From assembly GCA_964490935.1 (NCBI GenBank), contig CAZBEO010000004.1:20178-84177 (forward strand): a DNA stretch of 64,000 bases. The letters are read 5' to 3'. Each line of letters begins with the position of its first letter. Within the stretch, counting starts at the first letter, position 1. This DNA comes from JAQVYB01 sp964490935 (GTDB taxonomy: Bacteria > Verrucomicrobiota > Kiritimatiellia > RZYC01). Positions 7,746 through 15,778 of this stretch are shown here, piece after piece. The translations under genes were made by a program, and so were the position numbers. A model generated the notes under the pieces. The model worked only from the letters and a program-made list of their open reading frames with translations, was not told the DNA's origin and made no database searches.

Positions 7746-10700
7746 TTACATGATTTCGCCCATGCGCTTGTAGAATTCCATGCGTTTCTTGGCATCCGCT
7801 TCGGCGGCCTGGAAGAGTGCTTCCGCCTCGTTCGGTGCCGTTTTGAGCAGGGCCGTATAGCGGCGTTCGCTTCGGATGAAGTCCTGGAACGACGCGGTGG
7901 GCTCCTTGGTTTCCCACATAAAGCGTTTGCCGTCTTCGAGGCGCGGATCGTAGCGGAAGAGGGGCCAGTAGCCGGATTCGACGGCACGTTTTTCCTCATC
8001 CTGCGATTTCATCATGTCGATACCATGCGCGATACACGGGGAATAACAGATGATGATCGAGGGGCCGTCATAATTCACGGCGTCCATGAAGGCCTTCTGC
8101 GTCTGCATCCGGTTAGCGCCCATCGAGACAGAGGCCACATAAACGTAGCCATAGCTCATGCACATGAAGGCGAGCTTTTTCTTTCCGAGGCGCTTGCCGC
8201 CATTGGCAAACTGGGCCACGGCAGCGATCGGCGTCGACTTGGAGGCCTGGCCGCCGGTGTTGGAATAGACTTCCGTATCCAGCACCAGAATGTTGACGTT
8301 CTTGCCGGAGGCTACCACATGGTCGAGTCCGCCATAGCCAATGTCGTAGGCCCATCCATCACCGCCGATGATCCAGACGGCCTTGTCCACAAAGTAATCC
8401 TGCAGTTCAGTGATCTTGCGCAGGATGGGCTTGACGGCCTCGTTCGCGTCCTGGAGGGCTATGGGCAGAAGCAGCTTGACGGCATTCTGCGCGGCGACGG
8501 CCTCGTCGCTGATGACGTTTTCTTTGCAGACTTCCTTGGCCTTGAGCAGGGCGGCTTTGAGGTCTTCCGTGGTGCCCTTTTCAAGCAGTTGATCCACGTT
8601 GAGCCAAAGCTGTTTGCGATTGCTGTCCACGGCAAGGCGCATGCCCATTCCATATTCGGCATTATCCTCGAAGAGCGAGTTGCCCCAAGCGGGGCCTCGA
8701 CCTTCCTTGGATTTGCAATAGGGAATGGTGGGGAAAGTCCCGCCATAGATGGAGGAGCAGCCGGTGGCATTGGCCACCACCATGTGTTCGCCGCAAATCT
8801 GAGTGAGCAACTTCACGTACGGAGTTTCACCGCAGCCGGCGCAGGCACCCGAGAATTCAAAGAGCGGTTTTTTGAATTGCAGGCCCTTGACGGTGGTCAC
8901 GGCGGCACCGTCCACCACGTTGTCGGGCAGGTCATCAAAAAATTCCGCTTTTTTCCGTTCGCCGGCCTCGCGCAATTTCTCGAGTGTCGTGAATTCAAGG
9001 GCCTTGGTTTTGGCGGGGCAGGTCTCTACGCACACACCGCACCCGGTGCAGTCTTCAATATAAACCTGAATCCGGTATTTAAGGTCGCGCTCATTCTTGG
9101 TTTTTGAATCGAGTACGTCGAACCCATCGGGCGCGCCTTCCAACTCTTTCGGATCGATCTGCTTGGCGCGGATGACCGCATGGGGGCAGCTCATCACGCA
9201 CTGATTGCACTGGATGCAGTTTTCCTTGATCCAGTGGGGAACGCGCGGGGCGATGCCGCGTTTTTCCAGTCGAGTCGTGGCTGTGGGGAGGGTGCCATCG
9301 AACGACATTTTCGAGACGGGCACGTCATCGCCTTTCTGCAACATGACCGGGAGGATGATGTCCTTGGTAAAGGCGTCGGCATCATCGGCAATCAGCGTGG
9401 GCGGAACGAACGACTTCGTGATTTGGGCTGGAATGGGGACTTCCTCAATAGCGGCGACGGAGGCGTCGATGGCCTTCCAGTTCATTTCCACAATGTCCAT
9501 GCCCTTCTTTTCGAAGGTCTTCTTGGCCGCTTTTTTGATCAGCTCGATGGCTTCCGCCTGAGGTAGGATGCCGGAAAGCTGGAAGAAGGCGGTCTGCATG
9601 ACGGTATTGATGCGTCCGCCGAGCCCGACATCCGTGGCGATCTTCAGAGCGTCCATGTTATAGAAGCGGATTTTGCGCTCCATAATAATGGTCTGCTCTT
9701 CTTTCGTCAGATGCTCGAAGACCTTGGCGGTGGGAATTTCCGAGTTTAGGAGGAAGGTGCCGCCCGGCTTGAGGACACTGAGCATGTCGTACCGACCGAT
9801 ATAGGCCGGGTTGTGACAGGCCACGAAGTCGGCGTGGTTGATCAGGAACGGATAGTTGACCGAGCTGTCGCCAAAGCGAAGATGGGAGACGGTGACACCG
9901 CCGGACTTTTTGGAGTCGTAAACGAAGTAGGCCTGCGCATTCTTATCGGTATTTCCGCCGATGATCTTGATGGAGTTTTTGTTGGCACCGACGGTGCCGT
10001 CGGACCCGAGACCCCAGAAGATGCAACTGACGACATCCTTCGGAAGAATATTCAACCCTTTGCCCACTTCGAGGGAGAGATGGGTCACATCGTCTTTGAT
10101 GCCGACGGTGAAGTTGTGGGTGGCTTTCCCATCGAGATGATCAAAGACCGCCTTGACCATGTCGGGCGTGAATTCCTTGGAGGAGAGGCCGTAGCGCCCG
10201 CCAATGATGGCGATGGGCTTGCCTTGGAGCGCGGTCACCACATCTTGATAGAGCGGCTCGCCGATGGCACCTGGTTCTTTGGTGCGGTCGAGCACAGCGA
10301 TTTTTTTCACGGAGGCGGGAATCGCATCAAGAAAATGCTTTACGCTGAAGGGCCGGAAGAGACGTATCTTGAGCAGGCCGAGCTTGGCACCCTGTTGATT
10401 CAGGTAGGCGATGGTGGGTTCAATCACATCGCAGGCGGAACCCATGGCCACGATCACCTTCTCGGCATCGGCCGCGCCGACGTAATCAAAGAGCTTGTAG
10501 GAGCGTCCGACTTTTTCGCCGACCTTGTTCATGTAGTCCTGCACGATTTCGGGGAGGGCGTCATAGTACTTGTTGACCGTTTCGCGTCCCTGGAAATAGA
10601 CATCCGGATTCTGTGCGCCGACTTTGCAGATGGGCTGATCCGGGCGCAGTCCGCGTGCACGGAATTCTTCGATGTATTGGGGTTCGACGAGGGAGTTCAT

Positions 10701-11270
10701 CACATCGAAGCTGATTTCCTCGACCTTCTGCACTTCGTGTGAAGTACGGAAGCCATCGAAAAAGTTCAGGAAAGGTACCTTGCTCTTGAGGGTGGCCAGG
10801 TGAGCGACAAGGGCGAGGTCCATCGTTTCCTGGATACCGCTGGCCGCCATGAGCGCAAAGCCCGTATTGCGCACGGACATAACGTCGGCATGATCACCAA
10901 AGATGGAGAGGGACTGCGCCGCCAGCGAGCGGGCCGAGACGTGAAAAACCGTCGGCAGCATTTCGCCGGCGATTTTGTGCATGTTCGGGATCATGAGCAG
11001 AAGGCCTTGTGAGGCGGTGAACGTGGTGGTCAGCGCGCCTGCAGAGAGGGCTCCGTGCAGGGCACCCGCCGCGCCGCCTTCGGACTGCATTTCCACGACA
11101 TCCACGGTTGTGCCGAAGAGGTTGACCCGTCCCTGACTGGACCAGGTGTCGGAAATCTCGCCCATGGGCGAGGAGGGGGTGATGGGATAGATGGCGGCGA
11201 CTTCGCTGAAGGCGTAGGCGACATGGGCGGCGGCGGTATTGCCGTCGATAGTAACCATTTTTTTGGTCAT
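7746..11270 (-). CDS. nifJ: Pyruvate:ferredoxin (flavodoxin) oxidoreductase, single-chain
   Basis: The enzyme oxidatively decarboxylates pyruvate with CoA to acetyl-CoA and CO2, passing electrons to ferredoxin or flavodoxin. It is a central enzyme of anaerobic metabolism. The 1174 residues show the fused four-part homodimeric layout. Domain I starts at DGNTAAAHVAYAFSEVAAIYPITPSSPMGE. Further domains include the gamma-like part (LRFGDSSVNYPFLINHADF) and the two-cluster ferredoxin insert, CIQCNQCVMSCPHAV and CTGCGVCVETCPAKT. The C-terminal thiamine-diphosphate domain carries SGACAGCGETPY and GGDGWAYDIGYGGLDH, with NTGGQASKSTP after it. The ATG at 11270 is preceded by AAAGGAG. The open frame extends upstream to 11579, but those 103 residues overlap the divergent map gene and do not match the family. 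Confidence 0.97.
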   Translation of the reverse strand: MTKKMVTIDGNTAAAHVAYAFSEVAAIYPITPSSPMGEISDTWSSQGRVNLFGTTVDVVEMQSEGGAAGALHGALSAGALTTTFTASQGLLLMIPNMHKIAGEMLPTVFHVSARSLAAQSLSIFGDHADVMSVRNTGFALMAASGIQETMDLALVAHLATLKSKVPFLNFFDGFRTSHEVQKVEEISFDVMNSLVEPQYIEEFRARGLRPDQPICKVGAQNPDVYFQGRETVNKYYDALPEIVQDYMNKVGEKVGRSYKLFDYVGAADAEKVIVAMGSACDVIEPTIAYLNQQGAKLGLLKIRLFRPFSVKHFLDAIPASVKKIAVLDRTKEPGAIGEPLYQDVVTALQGKPIAIIGGRYGLSSKEFTPDMVKAVFDHLDGKATHNFTVGIKDDVTHLSLEVGKGLNILPKDVVSCIFWGLGSDGTVGANKNSIKIIGGNTDKNAQAYFVYDSKKSGGVTVSHLRFGDSSVNYPFLINHADFVACHNPAYIGRYDMLSVLKPGGTFLLNSEIPTAKVFEHLTKEEQTIIMERKIRFYNMDALKIATDVGLGGRINTVMQTAFFQLSGILPQAEAIELIKKAAKKTFEKKGMDIVEMNWKAIDASVAAIEEVPIPAQITKSFVPPTLIADDADAFTKDIILPVMLQKGDDVPVSKMSFDGTLPTATTRLEKRGIAPRVPHWIKENCIQCNQCVMSCPHAVIRAKQIDPKELEGAPDGFDVLDSKTKNERDLKYRIQVYIEDCTGCGVCVETCPAKTKALEFTTLEKLREAGERKKAEFFDDLPDNVVDGAAVTTVKGLQFKKPLFEFSGACAGCGETPYVKLLTQICGEHMVVANATGCSSIYGGTFPTIPYCKSKEGRGPAWGNSLFEDNAEYGMGMRLAVDSNRKQLWLNVDQLLEKGTTEDLKAALLKAKEVCKENVISDEAVAAQNAVKLLLPIALQDANEAVKPILRKITELQDYFVDKAVWIIGGDGWAYDIGYGGLDHVVASGKNVNILVLDTEVYSNTGGQASKSTPIAAVAQFANGGKRLGKKKLAFMCMSYGYVYVASVSMGANRMQTQKAFMDAVNYDGPSIIICYSPCIAHGIDMMKSQDEEKRAVESGYWPLFRYDPRLEDGKRFMWETKEPTASFQDFIRSERRYTALLKTAPNEAEALFQAAEADAKKRMEFYKRMGEIM

Positions 11271-11466
11271 GAGGTTCTCCTTTGCTGTCATTTTCGTTTG
11301 TAAACCGATGTTTGGCTGAGCCAAGCAGGCTGATGCGTGAAAAAATCGCGGACATAGTCCTATGATTGCACGGTCAGTGCAAGCCGATTTGCCGAGATAA
11401 TTATTTGCTTGGATCGGAAGTCTGAAAGAGGCAAGTTGTGCGACTAAGCGGTGCAGGAGAAAAATA

Positions 11467-12369
11467 ATGTTTAGCAGGAAAAACAAAGCGGGTCGTAATG
11501 ATCCGTGTCCGTGCGGAAGCGGGAAAAAGTACAAGCAGTGTTGTTTGCACAAAAAAGAGACGTCGCTGGCGCAGCGCACGCCGGGGCACTATCTCCGCAA
11601 GCATCAGGTGATCTTGAAAACCCCGGAGCAGATTGAGGGCATCCGGCGGGCGGGGGTATTGGTGGTGGATTTGTTGGACCGGGTGGAGCAGATGATACGC
11701 CCGGGCCTGGTCACGGAAGAAATCAATGTCTTTGTGGATGAGTATACGCGGGCGCAGGGGGCGATTCCGGCGCCGCTGAATTACCGGGGCTACCCGAAAA
11801 GCGTGTGCATCTCGGTGAACGAGGTGGTTTGTCACGGGATACCGGGTGATTGGGCGCTTGAGGATGGCGATATTGTCAATGTGGATGTGACGCCGATTCT
11901 GAACGGCTATTACGCGGATGGGAACAAAACCTTTTTCGTGGGCACGCCAAATGCGGACGCACGCAAGATTGTCTCGGTGGCCCGGGAATCGCTGCGTCTG
12001 GGAATGGCTGCGGTGCGTCCCGGTGCTATGGTCGGGGACATCGGCTGGGCGATACAGCAATACGCTGAGGGACAGAAATGTTCGGTGGTACGTGAGTATG
12101 TGGGGCACGGAGTGGGTGTGAAATTTCATGAGCGCCCCGATATTCCGCACTATGGTCAACCTAGGCGTGGGCTCGAATTGGTCCCCGGCATGACGTTCAC
12201 CATCGAGCCGATGATCAACCTCGGGCGGCGCCAGCTCTATGTGCTGGATGATGATTGGACGGCGGTGACCGACGACGATTCGCTCTCGGCCCAGTTCGAG
12301 CAGACGTTGGTGGTCACCGATACCGGATATGAAAGTCTGACACCGTATGACCTCGAAACTCCCATGTGA
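11467..12369 (+). CDS. map: Methionine aminopeptidase, type I, with N-terminal SEC-C motif
   Basis: It removes the initiator methionine from nascent proteins. Residues about 10-27 form a SEC-C zinc motif (NDPCPCGSGKKYKQCC), which in several bacteria helps such proteins bind the ribosome. The pita-bread catalytic domain follows. Its five metal ligands are visible: Asp in EDGDIVNVDVTP (two), His in YVGHGVGVKFHE, Glu in TIEPMIN and Glu in SAQFEQTLVVTD. The substrate His lies in NEVVCHGIP. Its 300 residues fit type I enzymes carrying the extra motif. The gene is divergent from nifJ. Its last 23 bases overlap the start of the NTPase gene, so the two are probably one transcript. Confidence 0.96.
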   Translation: MFSRKNKAGRNDPCPCGSGKKYKQCCLHKKETSLAQRTPGHYLRKHQVILKTPEQIEGIRRAGVLVVDLLDRVEQMIRPGLVTEEINVFVDEYTRAQGAIPAPLNYRGYPKSVCISVNEVVCHGIPGDWALEDGDIVNVDVTPILNGYYADGNKTFFVGTPNADARKIVSVARESLRLGMAAVRPGAMVGDIGWAIQQYAEGQKCSVVREYVGHGVGVKFHERPDIPHYGQPRRGLELVPGMTFTIEPMINLGRRQLYVLDDDWTAVTDDDSLSAQFEQTLVVTDTGYESLTPYDLETPM

Positions 12370-12895
12370 TCGTTTTGTTCTTACCGGCTCGATGCAGTCG
12401 GGCAAGAGTACCGTGGTGAGGCAGGTGCTGGCGCAGTTGAAGCCGGGTCGAGTGGGAGGATTCCGAACCGAACCGCTCCCCGAAGGGCGGCAGGCGGGAT
12501 TTCAACTCTCTTCATGGGACGGCTCGTGTGTGCCGTTTGTTCGTTTTCCCAGACCTAACGCCGGGCTGTGGGAAGCGCAGGTGGATGCCGACGTTTTTTC
12601 CAATCAGGCTGCAGGCTGGCTGCGTGCGTCGGCGAATGTGGATTGGTGCGTCATCGATGAACTCGGCATCCTGGAGCAGGGGGTTGAGCCGTTTGTGCGG
12701 GAGGTCGAGAGGTTGGTCGATTCGAAGGTCCCGCTGCTGGCGGTTATTCAGGAGCGGGCACTCTCCTTCTGGTTGCCCCGCTTTCCACAGGAACGATGCC
12801 GATTTTACACGCTGAGCATGGACAATCGTGATTCCCTAGCCGATCAACTGGCAAAGGAATTAAAACAGGCGCACTCGAACAGGCTACCAGGTTAA
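12347..12895 (+). CDS. P-loop NTPase of the THEP1/NTPase_1 type
   Basis: The product has 182 residues. A Walker A motif lies at GSMQSGKSTVV near the N-terminus. A Walker B-like segment is WCVIDELGILEQGVEPFVREV, matching the VIDEIGxME pattern of the THEP1 (DUF265) nucleoside-triphosphatase family. The stretch LLAVIQER fits the strand after Walker B. Family members hydrolyse several NTPs in vitro and their biological role is poorly known. The gene overlaps the 3' end of map by 23 bases, which implies coupling, and converges on lexA with 26 bases between the two stops. The family call is fairly sure, the substrate unknown. Confidence 0.78.
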   Translation: MTSKLPCDRFVLTGSMQSGKSTVVRQVLAQLKPGRVGGFRTEPLPEGRQAGFQLSSWDGSCVPFVRFPRPNAGLWEAQVDADVFSNQAAGWLRASANVDWCVIDELGILEQGVEPFVREVERLVDSKVPLLAVIQERALSFWLPRFPQERCRFYTLSMDNRDSLADQLAKELKQAHSNRLPG

Positions 12896-12921
12896 ACACC
12901 ACCGGTGAAAATTGAGTAAAG

Positions 12922-13509
12922 TCAGAGGTATTTTCGTATGACGGCTCGGACGACTCCGCCGATTTCCAGGGAGTTCTGCGGACGGATGCGGGTGTAATGC
13001 GCGTTGGCGGGATCAAGATAAACCCCCTGACGGTCTTTCCCGAAGTATTTGAGCGTCCATTCGCCATCCACCTGCGCAATGACAATTTCATTTCGACGGG
13101 GCTTGGCGCTTTTATCAATCAGCACGATGTCTCCAGGATGGATACCTGCATCGATCATGGAGTCGCCACTGACGGTGAGCATAAAGGTGGAGGCGGGCTT
13201 TTCGATCAGAAAATCGTCGAGACTAATGGTATCGACCAGTTCTTCTTCGGCAGGCGAGGGGAACCCGGCCTGCACACTGCCGAGCAGTTTCACCGAACCG
13301 GTCAGCTTGCCAGTGAAAGAAATTTTTCCCTTTTCGTTGCGGGTGAGGTAGCCGTGTTCCTCGAGTTTACCAAGCAGGCGATGAACGGCATTTTTGGAGC
13401 GATAGCCGAAGAGTGTCAGCATTTCAGCATATCCAGGGGCGCGTCCCTCCTGCCTGTGAAAGGACCGCAGGAGTTCCAGCTTGGCATTGAGATCGGTTGT
13501 TCTGGGCAT
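12922..13509 (-). CDS. lexA: LexA-type SOS repressor
   Basis: The product has 195 residues. The N-terminal winged-helix DNA-binding domain covers about residues 1-65 and a C-terminal S24 self-cleaving domain the remainder. The autoproteolysis bond is Ala81-Gly82 in SVQAGFPSP. The catalytic Ser117 lies in VSGDSMIDAGIHPGD and the Lys154 in GEWTLKYF, all spaced as in E. coli LexA. RecA-stimulated self-cleavage would derepress DNA-repair genes. The ATG at 13509 (MPRTTDL) fits LexA starts better than the longer open frame to 13560. A perfect inverted repeat 34 bases upstream is a likely autoregulatory operator. The recognition-helix region is unusual for textbook LexA (EMLTLFGYRSKNAVHRLLGKL), so a LexA-like paralogue is possible. 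Confidence 0.92.
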   Translation of the reverse strand: MPRTTDLNAKLELLRSFHRQEGRAPGYAEMLTLFGYRSKNAVHRLLGKLEEHGYLTRNEKGKISFTGKLTGSVKLLGSVQAGFPSPAEEELVDTISLDDFLIEKPASTFMLTVSGDSMIDAGIHPGDIVLIDKSAKPRRNEIVIAQVDGEWTLKYFGKDRQGVYLDPANAHYTRIRPQNSLEIGGVVRAVIRKYL

Positions 13510-13542
13510 GGCGAACCTCGTGGTGTTGAAGAGCAGAAATAT

Positions 13543-13562
13543 ACGTGAACGATGGTTCACGT
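13543..13562. promoter_or_regulatory. Putative LexA operator (SOS box)
   Basis: A perfect inverted repeat, ACGTGAAC (13543-13550), spacer GATG, GTTCACGT (13555-13562), lies just upstream of lexA. The core GAAC-N4-GTTC matches the operator type known from Bacillus and other non-proteobacterial LexA proteins, not the CTG-N10-CAG type of E. coli. Position and symmetry argue for autoregulation. Confidence 0.8.
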
Positions 13563-13996
13563 TTCAAGGGTTATGTTTGGGCTTCTTCGCGCGTCAATTC
13601 TTCTCCGCGATCTCCGCGAGCTTTGCGTGAGAACATTCTTGTCCACAGATTGCACCGATTTTGGGAGGGAGTATCTTTGCTTCGTGTGAGAAATTACCTC
13701 AAGAATTTAACCGCAGAGCACAGTGAAAACACCACGCTCTCTCCGAATTCCTGTAATTTTTGGATAAAAAACAAATATAGAATTGGCCTAGCTCATGGAA
13801 ATCGCTTAAATAACGCCACTCAGTTGGCGAGAGCCGAAAAAGTAAATGGAGAAAATGCGAGAATGCCGTTTCAACGGGAACTGCCTCCTCGGTACCACAC
13901 TACAAATAAAATCTGAAACTTGCGCATCGCGTTCCAACATGGAGAGCGCCGATGTTTGTCATGCAAAAATGAATATTAAAAAAAGGACAAGCAGCC
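13563..13996. other. AT-richer intergenic region with mosaic repeat fragments
   Basis: These 434 bases precede the truncated nuclease-like gene. They contain pieces of a dispersed intergenic text: a segment at 13598-13635 with 'ctccgcgatctccgcgagct', TTGTCCACAGATTGCACCGA at 13639-13658 (a near-identical copy lies at 47667-47689), and 'ttaaccgcagagcacagtga' near 13708. A short open frame at 13846-14067 has no support. Base composition falls from here into the next gene, which marks the left side of an acquired islet. Confidence 0.6.
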
Positions 13997-15133
13997 ATGA
14001 TAGAAATGGAAACACCATCTTGGGAAGCTGCTCGGTTAATTCCGGTTTCAGGAATTCGGAATTCTGAGGAACAAGAAAAACGGGCGACTTCAGCGCTCTT
14101 AGCAGTATTATTTGCCGTTGAAGAATTTGGTGCTTCAATAACCAAACCATTTGGTGCGCCCAAGTCAAAATTATCCACCTACATTGAGCCATCGTTTGAA
14201 TTATTGGATGGTAGAAAAGTCCGACCAGATGGTCTCATCCGTGCTAAAAGAGGAAAACAATGTTGGACGGCCTTGATTGAGGTTAAAACCGGCAATAACG
14301 AGCTAGGGCAAGACCAAGTGGAGGCGTATTTGGACCTAGCTAAAGAACAAGAATTCGATTGCGTAATCACGATTTCAAATCAAATCCCCCGAATTCCAGG
14401 GGAGCATCCGGTTGCCGTCGACAAAAGAAAAACAAAAAAGATTCCGTTGCATCATTTGTGTTGGTCAAAAATTCTAACAGAAGCCGTTCTCCAAAAATCA
14501 CATAGGGGAGTCGCAGATCCTGATCAGGCTTGGATACTTGGTGAGCTAATCAGATACCTTGAACACCCCAATGCAGGCGCTGTCGATTTCTACGATATGG
14601 GAGCACGATGGGTTAGCGTTCGAGATGCAATTAAAAACCGAACGCTTCGCCACTCTGATGACGCGGCAAAAGAAGTCGCAAGCAAGTGGGAAGAACTCGT
14701 TTCTTTTGCCGCCTTACGATTAGGAAGAAAATTAGGCACTGATGTTCAGGAGGTTCTTTCTTTAAAGGAACGAAACGATATCAACCTTAGAATCTCTACG
14801 ATTGTCGACTACATGGTGGAAAACGGCACTCTTCCTGGAGTGATCCGAATTCCAAATACGGTTGGTGACATCAGAATTCTTGCCGATTTACGGGCTCAGC
14901 AAATCACCTGCTCTGTCTCCGTTCCAGGATTCGAATTATCCGAACTCATAACTGGCAATGCCGAACACGCGTTCTGTCGAAAAATGGGGCACCACTCGCG
15001 AATACATGCGTACCGTGTCGAAGAGTTGGATCATTCCGAACCGCTCGGTGAGGGACATAGCGGCGGGGTTGACCTCCGGCACCTCCAGGGCCACCGACGC
15101 GCTGCCCGAGAGAGTGCCCATGGCGAGCAGTAG
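13997..15133 (+). pseudogene. 3'-truncated PD-(D/E)XK nuclease-like gene
   Basis: About the first 312 codons read as a real protein: a helical N-terminus (EEQEKRATSALLAVLFAVEEFG), then a PD-(D/E)XK-type core with Asp78 in RKVRPDGL, Glu95 and Lys97 in WTALIEVKTG and a Gln-rich helix (ELGQDQVEAY). A long helical and beta region follows, ending near ADLRAQQITCSVSVP. From about 14930 the frame simply runs antisense through the convergent GNAT gene and its composition changes, so the last 65 or so residues are not native. From memory, related proteins in other bacteria are over 500 residues, which would mean the C-terminal part is lost. Base composition is more AT-rich than its neighbours, suggesting transfer. 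The start at 13997 has AAAGGA upstream. Function is unknown; nuclease or defence ancestry is plausible. Confidence 0.65.
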
Positions 15134-15778
15134 TTCTTCGGCGACTTCGCCGTCATCGGCCAACAGGGGCCCCACGCGGAATCCGCGCAACGCCTGACGC
15201 ACCACGCCAAAGCCGGCCAGACGTCCGTTCCGCAGGCAGGCGAAACCGCCCGCGCCATAGGCATCGAGCCAGAGGCGCATAAACCGCTCACGGCGCGCCG
15301 GAAAACAGGCCGCGTCATAACTGCACAGTTCATCAAACGGAATTTCCGCCAGGGGCACGATGGAAGGCGAAAGGCGATGCCCGGCAATCGGTCCTTCAAA
15401 GCGCAGGTGACGGTAGGCGCGAAGATGACCGAGTCCGGCGGAAAAACGCTGGGAGGTGGGCATGGTGTCTACTCCGAAATTCCGGCCACCCAGATGCTCC
15501 ATCGCCCGACGGTAAAGCAGGAGCGGAATGCTATTTGCTTTTCCGCGCAGAGTTGGGTCCACCACCAGCGCACCGATAAAACCGAAGGTGTCATCGTAGG
15601 CGATCACCGTGGCGCAGCCCACCGGACGTCCGTCCATCTCGGCCATTAACATGCCTTCGGGATCAATCGCCAGCAGGCACGCTCCATCTTTAATGCCGGG
15701 ATTCCATCCCAACGCCGCCACCCAGGAAAAAAGCGCCTCGCTGTCCGTGTCTTCGATTTTCCTGATGGTCAGTCCCAT
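14936..15778 (-). CDS. GNAT-family acetyltransferase (two-domain)
   Basis: The product has 280 residues. The N-terminal half is a GNAT fold: GMLMAEMDGRPVGCATVIAYDD, then GALVVDPTLRGKANSIPLLLYRRAME, where the acetyl-CoA loop is a variant of RxxGxG (LRGKANS). The C-terminal half is a second, weaker GNAT-like repeat (FACLRNGRLAGFGVVRQ and LTERFGMIQLFDTVRMYS), a layout seen in the YitH/HolE-like group. It would transfer an acyl group from CoA to an amine; the substrate is unknown. It is the last gene of the minus-strand operon with GH3 and the DevBCA-type exporter, and its start overlaps the GH3 stop by 10 bases. That position suggests it modifies the same product. Its stop lies at the junction with the truncated nuclease gene, but its C-terminus (RVFGIASYEFG) looks intact. 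Confidence 0.88.
   Translation of the reverse strand: MGLTIRKIEDTDSEALFSWVAALGWNPGIKDGACLLAIDPEGMLMAEMDGRPVGCATVIAYDDTFGFIGALVVDPTLRGKANSIPLLLYRRAMEHLGGRNFGVDTMPTSQRFSAGLGHLRAYRHLRFEGPIAGHRLSPSIVPLAEIPFDELCSYDAACFPARRERFMRLWLDAYGAGGFACLRNGRLAGFGVVRQALRGFRVGPLLADDGEVAEELLLAMGTLSGSASVALEVPEVNPAAMSLTERFGMIQLFDTVRMYSRVVPHFSTERVFGIASYEFG

Noticed and set aside
7731..9107. Plus-strand 458-residue open frame
   Set aside because: Antisense shadow of nifJ, whose cofactor motifs are intact on the minus strand.
13846..14067. Short open frame of 73 residues in the AT-rich gap
   Set aside because: No ribosome-binding site, overlaps the start of the better-supported nuclease-like gene and shows no coding pattern.
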